Assembly: GCF_001439695.1 (NCBI RefSeq)
Contig: NZ_JYLL01000045.1
Coordinates: 1 to 40,461, forward strand
Direction of reading: 5' to 3'
DNA length: 40,461 nt
Source of the DNA: Pseudomonas veronii
GTDB lineage: Bacteria; Pseudomonadota; Gammaproteobacteria; Pseudomonadales; Pseudomonadaceae
Shown here: piece by piece, positions 1 to 9,700 of the stretch
Position numbering within the stretch: the first letter of the stretch is position 1
How the letters are laid out: the number at the start of each line of letters is the position of its first letter
Notes under the pieces: model-generated
The model's input: only the letters and a program-made list of their open reading frames with translations
What the model was told of the DNA's origin: nothing
Database searches by the model: none
Position numbers and translations under genes: made by a program

Positions 1-111
1 ATGTAACTATCCACTGGGTAGGCTAGACAGCAGTGCAAGCCGGCTGTCCAGCACCCAGAAACGTAAAGGATGTCCCCGGTCTCGTTTGTAAAGGATGTCT
101 CCGTCTGTACA
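1..111. mobile_element. Terminus of an IS21-like insertion sequence (partial)
   Basis: Two direct copies of GTAAAGGATGTCyCCG lie at about 63-78 and 89-104, and the segment ends ...GTCTGTACA at 111. Short repeated transposase-binding motifs near a TGT...ACA terminus are characteristic of IS21-family ends. The boundary is supported independently: homology to the second REP-containing repeat starts exactly at base 112, so foreign DNA ends at 111. No transposase codons can be identified in the 111 bases. The family assignment is from memory of such ends; the junction itself is seen directly. Confidence 0.55.
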
Positions 112-215
112 CCCCGATAGCGGAGTGAAGGCAATACACGGTTGACTGATCTGCCGCTATCGGGGGCAAGCCCCCTCCCACATTTGGATCGGTGTCGGCT
201 TCAGGATTGCTGTGC
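112..215. repeat. 104-bp direct repeat, copy 1 (truncated REP + REP)
   Basis: This segment matches 324-427 at an offset of 212 bases with one visible mismatch (CACGG versus CACGA). It contains the last 12 bases of a left REP palindrome (112-123), a spacer, and a complete inverted REP at about 154-183. The left REP is cut at the IS end. Confidence 0.9.
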
Positions 216-305
216 GGCCTGCCATTCGGGCGGCGCGTGGGTAAGTAAAGCGACTTTCAGTGTGAGGGTTGGATCTTCAACGATAGCCACAACGCCGCAT
301 GACCC

Positions 306-395
306 ATGTGGGAGGGGGCTTGCCCCCGATAGCGGAGTGAAGGCAATACACGATTGACTGATCTGCCGCTATCGGGGGCAAGCCCCCTCCCACAT
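306..395. repeat. REP doublet (REPIN/BIME-like)
   Basis: Two inverted copies of a REP with core GGGGGCTTGCCCCC sit at 306-335 and 366-395. They are exact reverse complements over 30 bases around a spacer of about 30 bases. Each arm is also internally palindromic (GGGGGCTTGCCCCC). This arrangement is the extragenic REP doublet known from P. fluorescens-group genomes, mobilised by RAYT transposases; no RAYT gene is in the window. The right part (324-427) is copy 2 of the 104-bp direct repeat. Confidence 0.9.
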
Positions 396-476
396 TTGGA
401 TCGGTGTCGGCTTCAGGATTGCTGTGCAACCGGCTTATTGACCGCTCAGTCTCCTAAGTGGCTCTGCCGGAAAATA

Positions 477-893
477 TCAGCACCTTTTGCTCCACCGCCA
501 GACGCTCCAGACTTTCACTGCCTCAGATACAACAACTAACGCAGCCATTAACACCACGTTGTAGTTGGGAACAAGCTGAGCCCCCACTAGCAACAGCGAA
601 ACAGAAGGCACAATAAAAGCCAATCGCAAGGGTGTTTGAAGGTAAGTAACCCATCTCACCTGTTCACGTCCAAGAAAGAACAGCAGGCACGAGATCACGA
701 TGGAAACTTGCAGCAGCATGGCAAAGCCGAACATGTATAACTGCACAACGCTATGATCACGCAGCACCCATAAAGCACTTTCAAGATCACTTAAAAAAGG
801 AATCCTTGCCTGTATTACGGCGGCCACTGCATAGCGAATCAGATAAAGGGCATCCATGGCTCCCCAAAACCAAAAAACATGCTTGCGCGTCAT
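477..893 (-). CDS. Small hydrophobic membrane protein, function unknown
   Basis: I do not recognise this 138-residue protein. It begins MTRKHVFWFWGAMDAL and has about four hydrophobic stretches (roughly residues 5-27, 50-70, 84-103 and 105-128), so it is probably an integral inner-membrane protein. The start at 893 is preferred because AGGAAA lies just upstream and the ATG overlaps the stop of the preceding gene as ATGA, which suggests translational coupling. The region is clearly more AT-rich than its neighbours, a sign of an accessory or transferred gene pair. An immunity-type role would be a guess. Confidence 0.5.
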   Translation of the reverse strand: MTRKHVFWFWGAMDALYLIRYAVAAVIQARIPFLSDLESALWVLRDHSVVQLYMFGFAMLLQVSIVISCLLFFLGREQVRWVTYLQTPLRLAFIVPSVSLLLVGAQLVPNYNVVLMAALVVVSEAVKVWSVWRWSKRC

Positions 894-1156
894 TTTCCTG
901 CGTCCTTTGATCTTTTTTCCCCAGAACAACAAACAGGGGAAATATTGCATTCACCAAGAAGGTCACTCAGTCCCTGCAACGCATAAGGCGCACGGAAAAA
1001 CTCCCTTACTTTGCTGCCGGCAAAATAGGGACTCTCGATTTTTGTGAGGTCATATTGTTCAATTTCAGCGCGGGGGATCAGTCGTTTCATGTTGTGTTCA
1101 GAAGAAGGAGTCAGCCCCGTTGATAAGGGTTCCTCACTCTGCCCACCATCATCCAC
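890..1156 (-). CDS. Small hypothetical protein upstream of the membrane gene
   Basis: This reading frame of up to 88 codons opens at a GTG (1156) directly after an in-frame TAA. An internal ATG at 1090 gives a 66-residue product starting MKRLIPRAEIEQYDL. No family is recognised. It overlaps the next gene by four bases (ATGA at 890-893), the main reason to believe it is translated. It lacks membrane segments. It may be the C-terminal remnant of a larger gene, since the frame is closed just upstream and the surroundings are low-GC with no other gene until 1326. Confidence 0.35.
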   Translation of the reverse strand: MDDGGQSEEPLSTGLTPSSEHNMKRLIPRAEIEQYDLTKIESPYFAGSKVREFFRAPYALQGLSDLLGECNISPVCCSGEKRSKDAGK

Positions 1157-1325
1157 TTCCTTTTAGTCGATAGGAAATTTCCCAACCTCGTGTATCACCC
1201 GCCCCAGCGCGCAGGTCGATTGCCATGGTGCGAAGCTTTCCAGAAAAAATTAACTGGGCCGCTTACAGCCCATTTTTTTACCGCACACCAATTTTTTTAC
1301 ATTACGGTATTTCATCAAAGATTTT

Positions 1326-1571
1326 TTACACCTTTCGACCAAACCGCAACAACAGGTTCAACTCATCCACCACTTCAGCCCAATCCGCATCCTCCAGAAT
1401 TTCCTCACGCAAAAACGCTTTCTGGCTATCCGTCCAGAAAAACGCATCGGCCAGTTTCAGGTCCGCCTTGAGCGGTGAGTGCGCGGTGACGAACTGCTCG
1501 ATGCCGACGGGGTCGTCGGCCAGGCCGAGTTGTTTGAACAGGGAGGGCAAGCTGTGTTCAGGCGATTGCAT
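1326..1571 (-). CDS. DUF2789 domain-containing protein
   Basis: An 81-residue protein of typical length for the DUF2789 family, which is widespread in gammaproteobacteria and has no assigned function. Recognisable family features are the N-terminal HSLPSLFKQLGLADD segment, the KLADAFFW stretch in the middle, and the FLREEILEDADWAEVVDELN block near the C-terminus. It is soluble and acidic with no signal peptide. A GGAG Shine-Dalgarno lies about 8 bases before the ATG. It is followed by 1157-1325 upstream, which holds no gene that I can support. Confidence 0.85.
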   Translation of the reverse strand: MQSPEHSLPSLFKQLGLADDPVGIEQFVTAHSPLKADLKLADAFFWTDSQKAFLREEILEDADWAEVVDELNLLLRFGRKV

Positions 1572-1636
1572 GATGAGCTCCGGATAGGTGGGTTTATCCG
1601 AGTCTAGCCCTCACCCACGGCAGGCGCGAGCTTGCG

Positions 1637-2224
1637 CTACAGGGTTTGCAACCAGGCCTGCAGTTGTGCGACGCATTGCTGCACGGATAGCTGGCCGGTC
1701 TCCAGGACCAAGGCGGCTTGCGGCGGCGGTTCGTAGGGTGAGCCGATGCCGGTGAACCCCGGCAGTTCGCCGCGTCGGGCGCGGGCGTAGTGGCCTTTGG
1801 GGTCGCGGCGTTCGCAGATGTCCAGTGCGGCGTTGCACCACACTTCCCGATAGTCCGCGCCCAGGCGTTCGGCGAGTACCGCGCGTAATTCGACCAACGG
1901 CGCGATCAGCGCCAGGATCACGATTTGCCCGTTGTCCACTAGCAACGCCGCCAGTTCGGCGGCGCGGCGGATGTTTTCCAGGCGGTCGCCGTCGGCAAAC
2001 CCCAGGTCTTTGTTCAAGCCGCCGCGCAAGGCATCGCCGTCGAGCACGATGCTGTGTCGGCCTTGTTCGAACAACGCCGCCTGCAGCCCTTGGGCCAGGG
2101 TCGATTTACCCGACGCCGGCAGGCCAGTCAGCAGGATCGCCACGCCGCGATGACCGTTGCGAGCCTCACGCTGGGCACGCGTGATGCTCGCGGTCGGTGC
2201 CACCAGGTTACTTGACGGCGGCAC
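1637..2224 (-). CDS. cysC: Adenylylsulfate (APS) kinase, stand-alone CysC
   Basis: Phosphorylates APS with ATP to give PAPS, the universal sulfuryl donor. The 195-residue protein has a Walker A loop GLPASGKST (residues 34-42), LDGD (61-64), the DLGFADGDRLENIRR block (73-87), and ERRDPKGHYARARRGELPGFTGI in the C-terminal half, all diagnostic of APS kinases. The usual F-I-S-P segment reads LIAP (106-109), so the serine that is phosphorylated in some homologues is absent. The start is a GTG overlapping the end of the outer-membrane factor gene by 17 bases; a second GTG at 2203 is possible. It is last in a series with a giant protein and a PAPS-type sulfotransferase, so a dedicated PAPS supply is a reasonable inference. 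Confidence 0.88.
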   Translation of the reverse strand: MPPSSNLVAPTASITRAQREARNGHRGVAILLTGLPASGKSTLAQGLQAALFEQGRHSIVLDGDALRGGLNKDLGFADGDRLENIRRAAELAALLVDNGQIVILALIAPLVELRAVLAERLGADYREVWCNAALDICERRDPKGHYARARRGELPGFTGIGSPYEPPPQAALVLETGQLSVQQCVAQLQAWLQTL

Positions 2225-3722
2225 GGGGCACCGGGGCGGCGATGTTGCCGGCGGCCCATGCCGATTCGCGGCCGGCCAGCGCGGTGGCGATGGACTGCAC
2301 GCGGTCGGAATCGACCTGCTCCGGCAACGGGTCGAGCCCGGCGCTGGCGAAGATCTGGCCGTAGGCGTTGCGCAGGTCGGCGTAGGCCAGGTCGCGGCGC
2401 AGGTCGGCTTGCAGGGTATTGAGTTCGCCCTGGATCAGGTCCAGTTCGCCCAGGCCTGCGGCTTGGTGACGGTTGCGCAGTTGGGTGAGGATCTGCCCGT
2501 CGATGTCGGCCAGCTGTTCGTTGGTCTTGAACTGGCGCACGGCGTCCTGGAAGTTCGCGTTGGCGACGTAGAGTTGCGCCAGCACCGCGATGGACATGGC
2601 CTGGCGCCGTGCGGTGGCGACTTCTTCGCCGGCCTTGGCGACGTCGATGGCCGCCGGGGCGGAGAGCACGTTGAACAGGTTCCAGGTGACCTTGGCGCCG
2701 TAGTCGGCCCAGCGGTTGTCCACCAGGAACGAGTTGCTGTCGTAATGCCCACCGGCCGAGAATTCCAGGCCCGGCAGCAGGCGCAGCATGGCCTTGCGGG
2801 TTTCGGCGGCGCTGATGCGGGTCTGGTAGTCCTGCTCGCGCAGTTCAGGGCGGTTGGCCAGGGCTTCCTGTTCCAGGCTGGCGAAGTTGACCTTGAGCTG
2901 CGGCACGGCGTAGTCGTCCGGCGTGGCCAGCTTGAGGTCGGTGCCCATGGGCAGGTTGATCAGGGTCGACAGTTCAGTCTTGGCCAGGGAGAGCGCGCGG
3001 CGCTGTTCCTGCAATTGGCGCGTGGCTTCGATCAGCGAGCGCTGGTAGCCCAGGGCCTGGATCGGGTCGCCGATACGCTGCTCGCTCATGCTTTGGCTGT
3101 TGCTCTGGGCCTGGTCGACCCGCGCCATCAGGCTGTCGATCTGGGTCAGCAGGCGTTCGGCCGCGACCGCCCGCCAATAGGCCGAGCGCACGTCCTGGAC
3201 GATGGTGTTGATCACCTTGCGGCGCCGCTCCTGGACGATCAGGCGTTGGTCGCCTTGCTGTTTGGCACTGATGTAGCTGACGCCAAAGTCGAGGACGTTC
3301 CACACCATGGTCAGGTCGGCCACGCGACGGTCGCGGTCCTGGGATGTCGACGGCTCCAGGGACTGGGTGCCGGTGCGAACACTCTGGCTGCTGGAGGCGT
3401 TGGTGTTGTTGCGCCCGGCGTAACCGGCGGACAACGCCATGCGCGGCAGCATGTCGAAACTGGCGAGGTCGAGTTGGCGCTTGGCCAGCGCCTCCTCCAT
3501 GATCTTCAAGCGCCCTTCGAGGTTGTATTTAACCGCCCGGGCCATGGCCTGGTGCAGTGTCAACGGGCCGTTCAATGGCTCCTGATCCTTGTACATACCG
3601 TGCAGGTCGCTGCGGGCTCGCTGCTCGCTGACACTGCGCTCAATCGGCTCGCTGGTGACCGCACAACCGCCGATCGCCAGCGCCAGCACGCTGGCGCCGA
3701 ACAACTTATGAACTGTATTCAT
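2208..3722 (-). CDS. TolC-family outer-membrane factor (lipoprotein)
   Basis: A 504-residue outer-membrane efflux/secretion channel subunit. A lipoprotein signal peptide ends in IGGC with Cys20. Two long alpha-helical repeat regions typical of the OEP family follow, with the characteristic AYWRAVAAERLL and VTWNLFN stretches. The ATG at 3722 was chosen because it produces the complete signal peptide; the frame extends 31 codons further upstream without a signal. It starts 40 bases after the giant DUF4347 gene and overlaps cysC, so all three are probably co-transcribed. It is the likely outer-membrane exit for the giant protein, partnering the HlyD-type proteins at 15015-19200. It is distinct from the NodT-type protein at 22359. 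Confidence 0.88.
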   Translation of the reverse strand: MNTVHKLFGASVLALAIGGCAVTSEPIERSVSEQRARSDLHGMYKDQEPLNGPLTLHQAMARAVKYNLEGRLKIMEEALAKRQLDLASFDMLPRMALSAGYAGRNNTNASSSQSVRTGTQSLEPSTSQDRDRRVADLTMVWNVLDFGVSYISAKQQGDQRLIVQERRRKVINTIVQDVRSAYWRAVAAERLLTQIDSLMARVDQAQSNSQSMSEQRIGDPIQALGYQRSLIEATRQLQEQRRALSLAKTELSTLINLPMGTDLKLATPDDYAVPQLKVNFASLEQEALANRPELREQDYQTRISAAETRKAMLRLLPGLEFSAGGHYDSNSFLVDNRWADYGAKVTWNLFNVLSAPAAIDVAKAGEEVATARRQAMSIAVLAQLYVANANFQDAVRQFKTNEQLADIDGQILTQLRNRHQAAGLGELDLIQGELNTLQADLRRDLAYADLRNAYGQIFASAGLDPLPEQVDSDRVQSIATALAGRESAWAAGNIAAPVPRAAVK

Positions 3723-3762
3723 CCTTGGACTGCCCCTGTTACTGCGCCTTGATTTAAGTGTG

Positions 3763-6700
3763 TCAGGCCTGCATTTCGCTGATGCCGACCTGTTGCAATG
3801 CCTTCGCCAGGTCAATCACCTGACGCTGTTCCACGTCTTTGATCTGCTGCAATTGCTGGCCCAGGGTCGGGGCGCCGAACACGCCCCGCAGGCCTTGGGC
3901 CGCGTCACCGCCGCCCTGGATCGCTCGGCTGTCGAACGCCTTGAGGCCACTGTCCTCGCCACCACTCTCACGATTGAACAACCCCGACAAGGTGCTTGAG
4001 CCAAACACCCCGCCATCGCCGCCGCCAAAACCGAGGAAGCCCTGCGCGCCGCCGTTCGCGCCACTGTCGCTGTTGAACACCTGGGCAATGAAGCTGGGCG
4101 CCAAGGCACCGTTGCGAATGAAGATGTTACCGATAGGCGGCAAGCCCGCGCCCATCTCGCGCTGTTCGAACAACGCCGGGAAGCCAATGGGTGAACCCAG
4201 GTCGCCCACGGGCCGGCCAAACACGATCGGTTGCAGCGGCACATCCGGCGCGCCGGGTGGCGGTGCCGGCTCGGTGACGCGGAACAGCGGGTCGCCGGTC
4301 AGGGCAATGGTGTTGATCGCGTAGTTGTTGGAATTGGCATAACCGCTGCCAGCGTTGCCCGTCATGTCATTCACCAGGCCCGTGTCGAGGGTGATGAAGT
4401 TGCTCGGGTCGTTGAGGTTGGCCGTCGGTGTGAGGGTCGCGGTCCAGGTTTTGCCGCCGTCGTTGCTGGCCAGGTTGGACAAGGTGCCGTTGGCCACGCT
4501 GAGGTCATCCAGCACGAAGCCGCTGACTTTCTCACTGAAGGTAAACGTGACGGTGGTGGTCTGGCCGACGGTCAGGTTCGGGTTGGCAATGGTGATGGTC
4601 GCCGTCGGGCGTTCGCCATCGATCACGAAGTTGTTCGAGATCGCAATGCCGCTGCCGGCGTTACCGGCAGCATCGTTGACCTGGCCGGCGTCCAGCACGA
4701 TCACGTTGGTCGCATCGGTAATCGCCGCCGTCGGGGTCAGGGTGGCGGTCCAGGTTTTGCCGCCATCGTTGCTGGCCAGGTTGGACAGCACGCCGTTGGC
4801 CACGCTCAGGTCAGACAGATCGAAACCGCTGACGGCCTCGCTGAAGCCGATGGTGACGGTGGTGGTCTGGCCGATGCCCAGGTTGCCGTTGGCCACCGAA
4901 ATGGTCGCGGTCGGGCGCTGGGTGTCGATCGCATAGTTGTTCGAATCGGTGCTGCCGCTGCCCGCGTTGCCGGCGGCGGTCTGTACGCCGCTGTTGTCCA
5001 GGATGATCAGGTTGCTGGTGTCGGTCACGTCGGCCGTCGGCGTCAGGGTCGCGGTCCAGGTCACGCCGCCGTCGCTGGAGCCCAGGTTGCTCAGCACGCC
5101 GTTGGCCACGCTCAGGTCGGCCAGGGTGAAACCGCTGACAGCCTCGGAGAAGGTGATGGTCACCGGGGCGGTCTCGCCGGCCTTGAGGGCGGTGTCGCCG
5201 ACCACGATAGTCGCCGTCGGCAGCACGGTGTCGATGCTGTAGTTGGCCGAGTCGGTCGTTCCCGTACCGGCGTTGCCGGCCAGGTCGGCAATGCCGGTAT
5301 TGGCCAGGGTGATCACGTTGCTCGCGGCGCGGATACCCGCCGCCGGTGTGAAGAGAGCCGTCCAGGTGATGCCGCCGTCGCTGCTGCTGACCGCGCTCAG
5401 GGTGCCATGGGCGACGTTCAGGTCGCTGTTGTCAAAACCGCTGACGGCTTCCGAGAACGTGACCGTGACCAAGGAGGTTTCGCCGGCACTCAATACAGGG
5501 TCGGCCATCACGATGGTCGCCGTTGGCCGCTGGCTGTCGATGGTGTAGTTGTTCGAGTCGGTGGTGCCGCTGTCGCTGTTGCCCGCCAGGTCGGCGATGC
5601 CGGTGTTGTCCAGGGTGATCACGTTGCTGGTGTCGGTGATGCCGGACGTCGGGGTGAACGTCGCGGTCCAGGTCACGCCGCCGTCCGCGCTGCTCACGGT
5701 GCTCAAGGTGCCGTTGTTGACCGTCAGATCGGCGTTGCTGAGCCCGGTTACCGCCTCCGAGAAGGTGATCACCACCAGTGAGCTGTCACCCACGCCGAGG
5801 GCCGGGTTCGCGACCACGATGGTGGCCGTTGGGCGCACGGTGTCGACGGCGTAGTTGTTCGAATCGGTGGTGCCGCTGCCGCTGTTGCCGGAGCCGTTTT
5901 GCACACCGCTGTTGTCCAGGGTGATCACGTTGCTGGTGTCGCTGATCGCGCTGCTCGGCGTGAAGGTGGCTCTCCACGTCACGCCGCCGTCGTTGCTGCT
6001 GACGGCGGTCAGCGTGCCGTTGGCGATCGTCAGGTCGGCGTTGGTAAAACCGCTGACCGCTTCGGAGAAGGTAATGGTGACCAGCGAGGTGTCGCCGATT
6101 TTCAGGGCATTGTCGGCGACGACGATAGTTGCGGTTGGCTGCACCGTGTCGATGGTGAAGTTGCCCGAGTTGGTGACACCGCTGCCGGCGTTGCCGGCCA
6201 GGTCGGTGTAGCCGGCGTTGTTCAGGCTGATCAGGTTGGTGGTGTCGCGGACGTTGCCGGTCGGCGTGAAAGTCGCCGTCCAGGTCACGCCGCCATCCGA
6301 GCTGCTGACTGTCGAGAGGGTGCCGTTGGGTACGCTCAGGTCGCTGTTGTCAAAACCGCTGACGGCTTCCGAGAAGGTGACCGTGACCAAGGAGGTTTCG
6401 CCGGCACTCAATACAGGATCGGCCATTACGATGGTCGCCGTTGGCCGCTGGCTGTCGATCATATAGGCGTTGGACGACGTGGTGCCAGACCCGACGTTAC
6501 CGACGCCGTCGACCACGCCGGTGTTATCCAGGACAATGTGATTGTTGTTCTGAGAGACGCCTGCCACAGGCGTCAACGTCGCGGTATAGGTGATGTTGTC
6601 GCTGGTGCTCAGGCTGCTCAGGGTGCCATTGTCGGTGGTCAGATCGGCCAGGCTGAACCCGGTCACTGCTTCGCTGAAAGTGATGGTCACCAGCGACGAG

Positions 6701-9700
6701 CCGCCGATCCCCAGGTGGTCGTTGTTCACCACCACCGTCGCGGTCGGGCGTTGGGTGTCGATGGCGTAGTTATTGGAATTGCTGGTACCGACGCCGACAT
6801 TACCCGACACCGCCGCCTGGACGCCGCTGTTGTCCAGGGTGATCTGGTTGGTGGCGTCGCTGATCGCGCTGCTCGGGGTGAACGTCGCGCCCCAGGTAAT
6901 GCCGCCGTCGCTGCTGCTGACCGCGCTCAAGGTGCCATTGGTGATCGTCAGGTCGGCATTGCTGAAACCGGTCACGGCCTCGTTGAACGTAATCATCACT
7001 TGGGAGGAGTCACCGATTTTCAGCGTCGGGTTGGCCACCACGATGGTCGCCGAAGGCAACACCGTATCGACGGTGTAATTCGCCGAGTTGGTGGTGCTCG
7101 CGCCTGCGTTGCCGGACAGGTCGGCGATGCCGGTGTTGGCCAGGGTGATCACGTTGCTCGCGCTGTTGGTGTTCGTTCCTGGGGTGAAGGTCGCGGTCCA
7201 GGTGATGCCGCCGTCGGCGCTGCTCAGGCTGCTCAGGCTGCCGTGGCTTGCCGTCAGGTCGGCGAGGGTGAAGCCAGTCACGGCTTCGCTGAAGGTGATC
7301 GTCACCAGCGACGTTTCGCCAGCGGTCAGCGCCGGGTCGGCGACCACGATGGTCGCGGTGGGGCGCACGGTGTCGATGACGTAGTTATTGGAGTCGCTGG
7401 TGCCGGTGCCGGTGTTGCCGCTGGTGTCGCTGTAGGCGGTGTTGTCCAGGGTAATCAGGTTGGACGTATTGGTGATGTTAGCCGTTGGGGTGAAAGTCGC
7501 ATGCCAGGTGATACCGCCGTCACTGGAGCTCACCGCACTCAACGTACCGTTGGCGACGGTCAGGTCGGCGTTGGTGAAACCGACGACAGCTTCACTGAAC
7601 GTCACGGTGACCTGCGAGGTCTGGCCTATCGCCAATGTGCTGCTGGCGACCACCACCGTGGCGGTCGGACGCACGCCGTCGATGGCCACGTTGTTCGACG
7701 TGGTAGTGCCGCTGCCGGCGTTGCCCGCCACGTCCTGGACCCCGGAGTTGTCCAAGGTGATGTGGTTGCTCGCGCTGACGATACTCGCCGTCGGGGTAAA
7801 GGTGGCGGTCCAGGTGGTACCACCGTCGTTGCTGCTGACCGCGCTCAGGGTGCCATTGGACACTATCAGGTCGGCGTTGGTGAACCCGGTCACGGCTTCG
7901 CTGAAGGTGATGGTCACCAGCGAGGTCTGGCCGATGCCCAGGTTGGTGTTGGCGAACACGACAGTCGCGTTCGGCCGAGCGGTGTCGACCGCATAGGTGT
8001 TGGAATTGGTGGTGCCACTGCCGGCGTTGCCCGCGCCATCACTGACCGCGGTGTTGTTCAGGGTGATGACATCGCCGGTATGGGAGGCCCCAGGGGTCGC
8101 AGTCAGGGTTGCGGTCCACGTGAGACCACCGTCGTTGCTGCCCAAGTTGCTCAGGACGCCGTCGGCGACCGTGAAGGCGCCGGCGGTGAGCCCGGTGACC
8201 GCCTCGCTGAAGGTGATGGTCACCAGGGACGTGTTACCGCTGATACTCAGTGCGGTATCGGACACCACAATGGTCGAGGTCGGCAGCACCGTGTCGATCG
8301 CATAGGTGTTGGACGTGGTCGTGCCGGTACCGGCGTTGGTCGCGGTATCGGTATAGAGGGTGTTGTCCAGGGTAACGACATTGCCGCTGCTGCTGTTGCT
8401 GGCGCTCGGTGTCAGGGTCGCGGTCCAGTGGATATTGTCACTGGTGGTCAGGTTGCTCAGGGTGCCGTTGGACGCCGACATGTCAGTAAGGCTGAAACCG
8501 CTCACCGCTTCGCTGAAGGTAATGTTCACCGTCGAGTTGACCGTGGTGCTCAACGTCGGCGCAACGACCGTAACGGTCGCGGTTGGGCGCACGGTATCGA
8601 TGCTGAAGCTGTTGGACGAGGTGGTGCCGGTCCCTGGTGTCCCCGTCGACGTGGCGGTGACGCCGGTATTGTCGAGGACAATCTGGTTGGTGGCGCTGGT
8701 CACGCTCGCGCTCGGCGTAAAGGTCGCGGTGTAGGTGATGTTGTCGCTGGTAGTCAGGGTGCCCAGGGTACCGTTGCTGATCGTCAGATCGGCGCTGGTA
8801 AAGCCGGTCACGGCCTGGTTGAAGGTAATGGTCACCTGCGAGGTGCTGCCGATGTGCTGCGCGGTGTTGCTGACCACGATGGTCGCGACAGGGGCCGGAC
8901 TGTAAGCGGTGTTCGCCGTTCCGCCGATATCGTTGAACAGACCGTTGACTGCTGTGGGTTTGCTGCCCGCCGAGGCGTTGGTGGCCAAGCCTCCGTTACC
9001 ACTGGCACCGGTGTTGGCCGAACCGCCCAGCGCCGCGAAGTTGGCCGCCGTGATCAATACCGTGCCTTTGTTCCAGATGGCACCGACACCCAGGCCACCG
9101 TCACCGCCATTCAGAGTAGTGCCGCTGCCGGTAGCCGAACCGCCACCGCCGCCGCCGCCGGCACCGATGTTACCGGTAATCGAGCTGGTGCCGACGATGG
9201 TCAGGGTGGCGCCGCTGGCGTTGTAGATACCGCCAGCCGCTCCGCCGCCCTTGCCACCGGCACCATCCCAGCCGGAACCACCCCCGCCGCCGCCGATCGA
9301 CAAGGCGCCAGAGCTCGCTGTGCCACCCGCGGAGCCGTTGGTATAACCCCCGACACCGGTCGAGCCGGCGCCACCGACGCTCGAACCACCGCGACCGCCC
9401 ATGGTGTAGGCGCCCCCGCCTGCCCCCCCAAGGTTGGTTGAACCTGCGATACCGGCGTACAGGTTGGCCCCGGAGTTGCCGCCAGTCCCGCCGATGCCGC
9501 CGCCCAACGCGCCGCCACCACCACCGCCACCGCTGGCATTACCAACGCCCGCGCCACCACCACCGCCGCCGCCTGAGGCCGCGTTCGCTGTCACGCTGAC
9601 ATTATTCAGGGTCAGGACACCGAAGTTACTTATCCCCGCCCCCAACAAATTGGCTGCGGTGGCACCGCTGCTATTGGCGCTGCCATTGCCGCCGTTGCCA

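Larger units (their letters stand above)
4309..8897 (-). repeat. 15 tandem ~306-bp Ig-like repeats
   Basis: Each unit encodes about 102 residues with the pattern RPTATIVVA...SLVTITFSEAVTGF...DLTVANGTLS..SS.DGG.TWTATFTP...NVITLDN.G..D.AGN.GSGTT.SNNYAIDTV. Fifteen units can be delimited by the conserved RPTAT start and IDTV-type end. The repeats resemble bacterial Ig-like adhesin modules (Big_12-like). Most differ enough to be old duplications, but two share a nearly identical 123-bp block. Confidence 0.92.

Noticed and set aside
142..539. Two small frames sharing MTDLPLSGASPLPHLDRC
   Set aside because: They are translations of the REP-containing direct repeats, not genes.
2157..9441. Very long plus-strand open frames (531, 516 and 1180 codons at 2157-3752, 4231-5781 and 5899-9441)
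   Set aside because: They are antisense to the TolC-like gene and the Ig-repeat gene. Their composition (Gly/Arg/Val/His repeats) simply mirrors the repetitive GC-rich coding strand.
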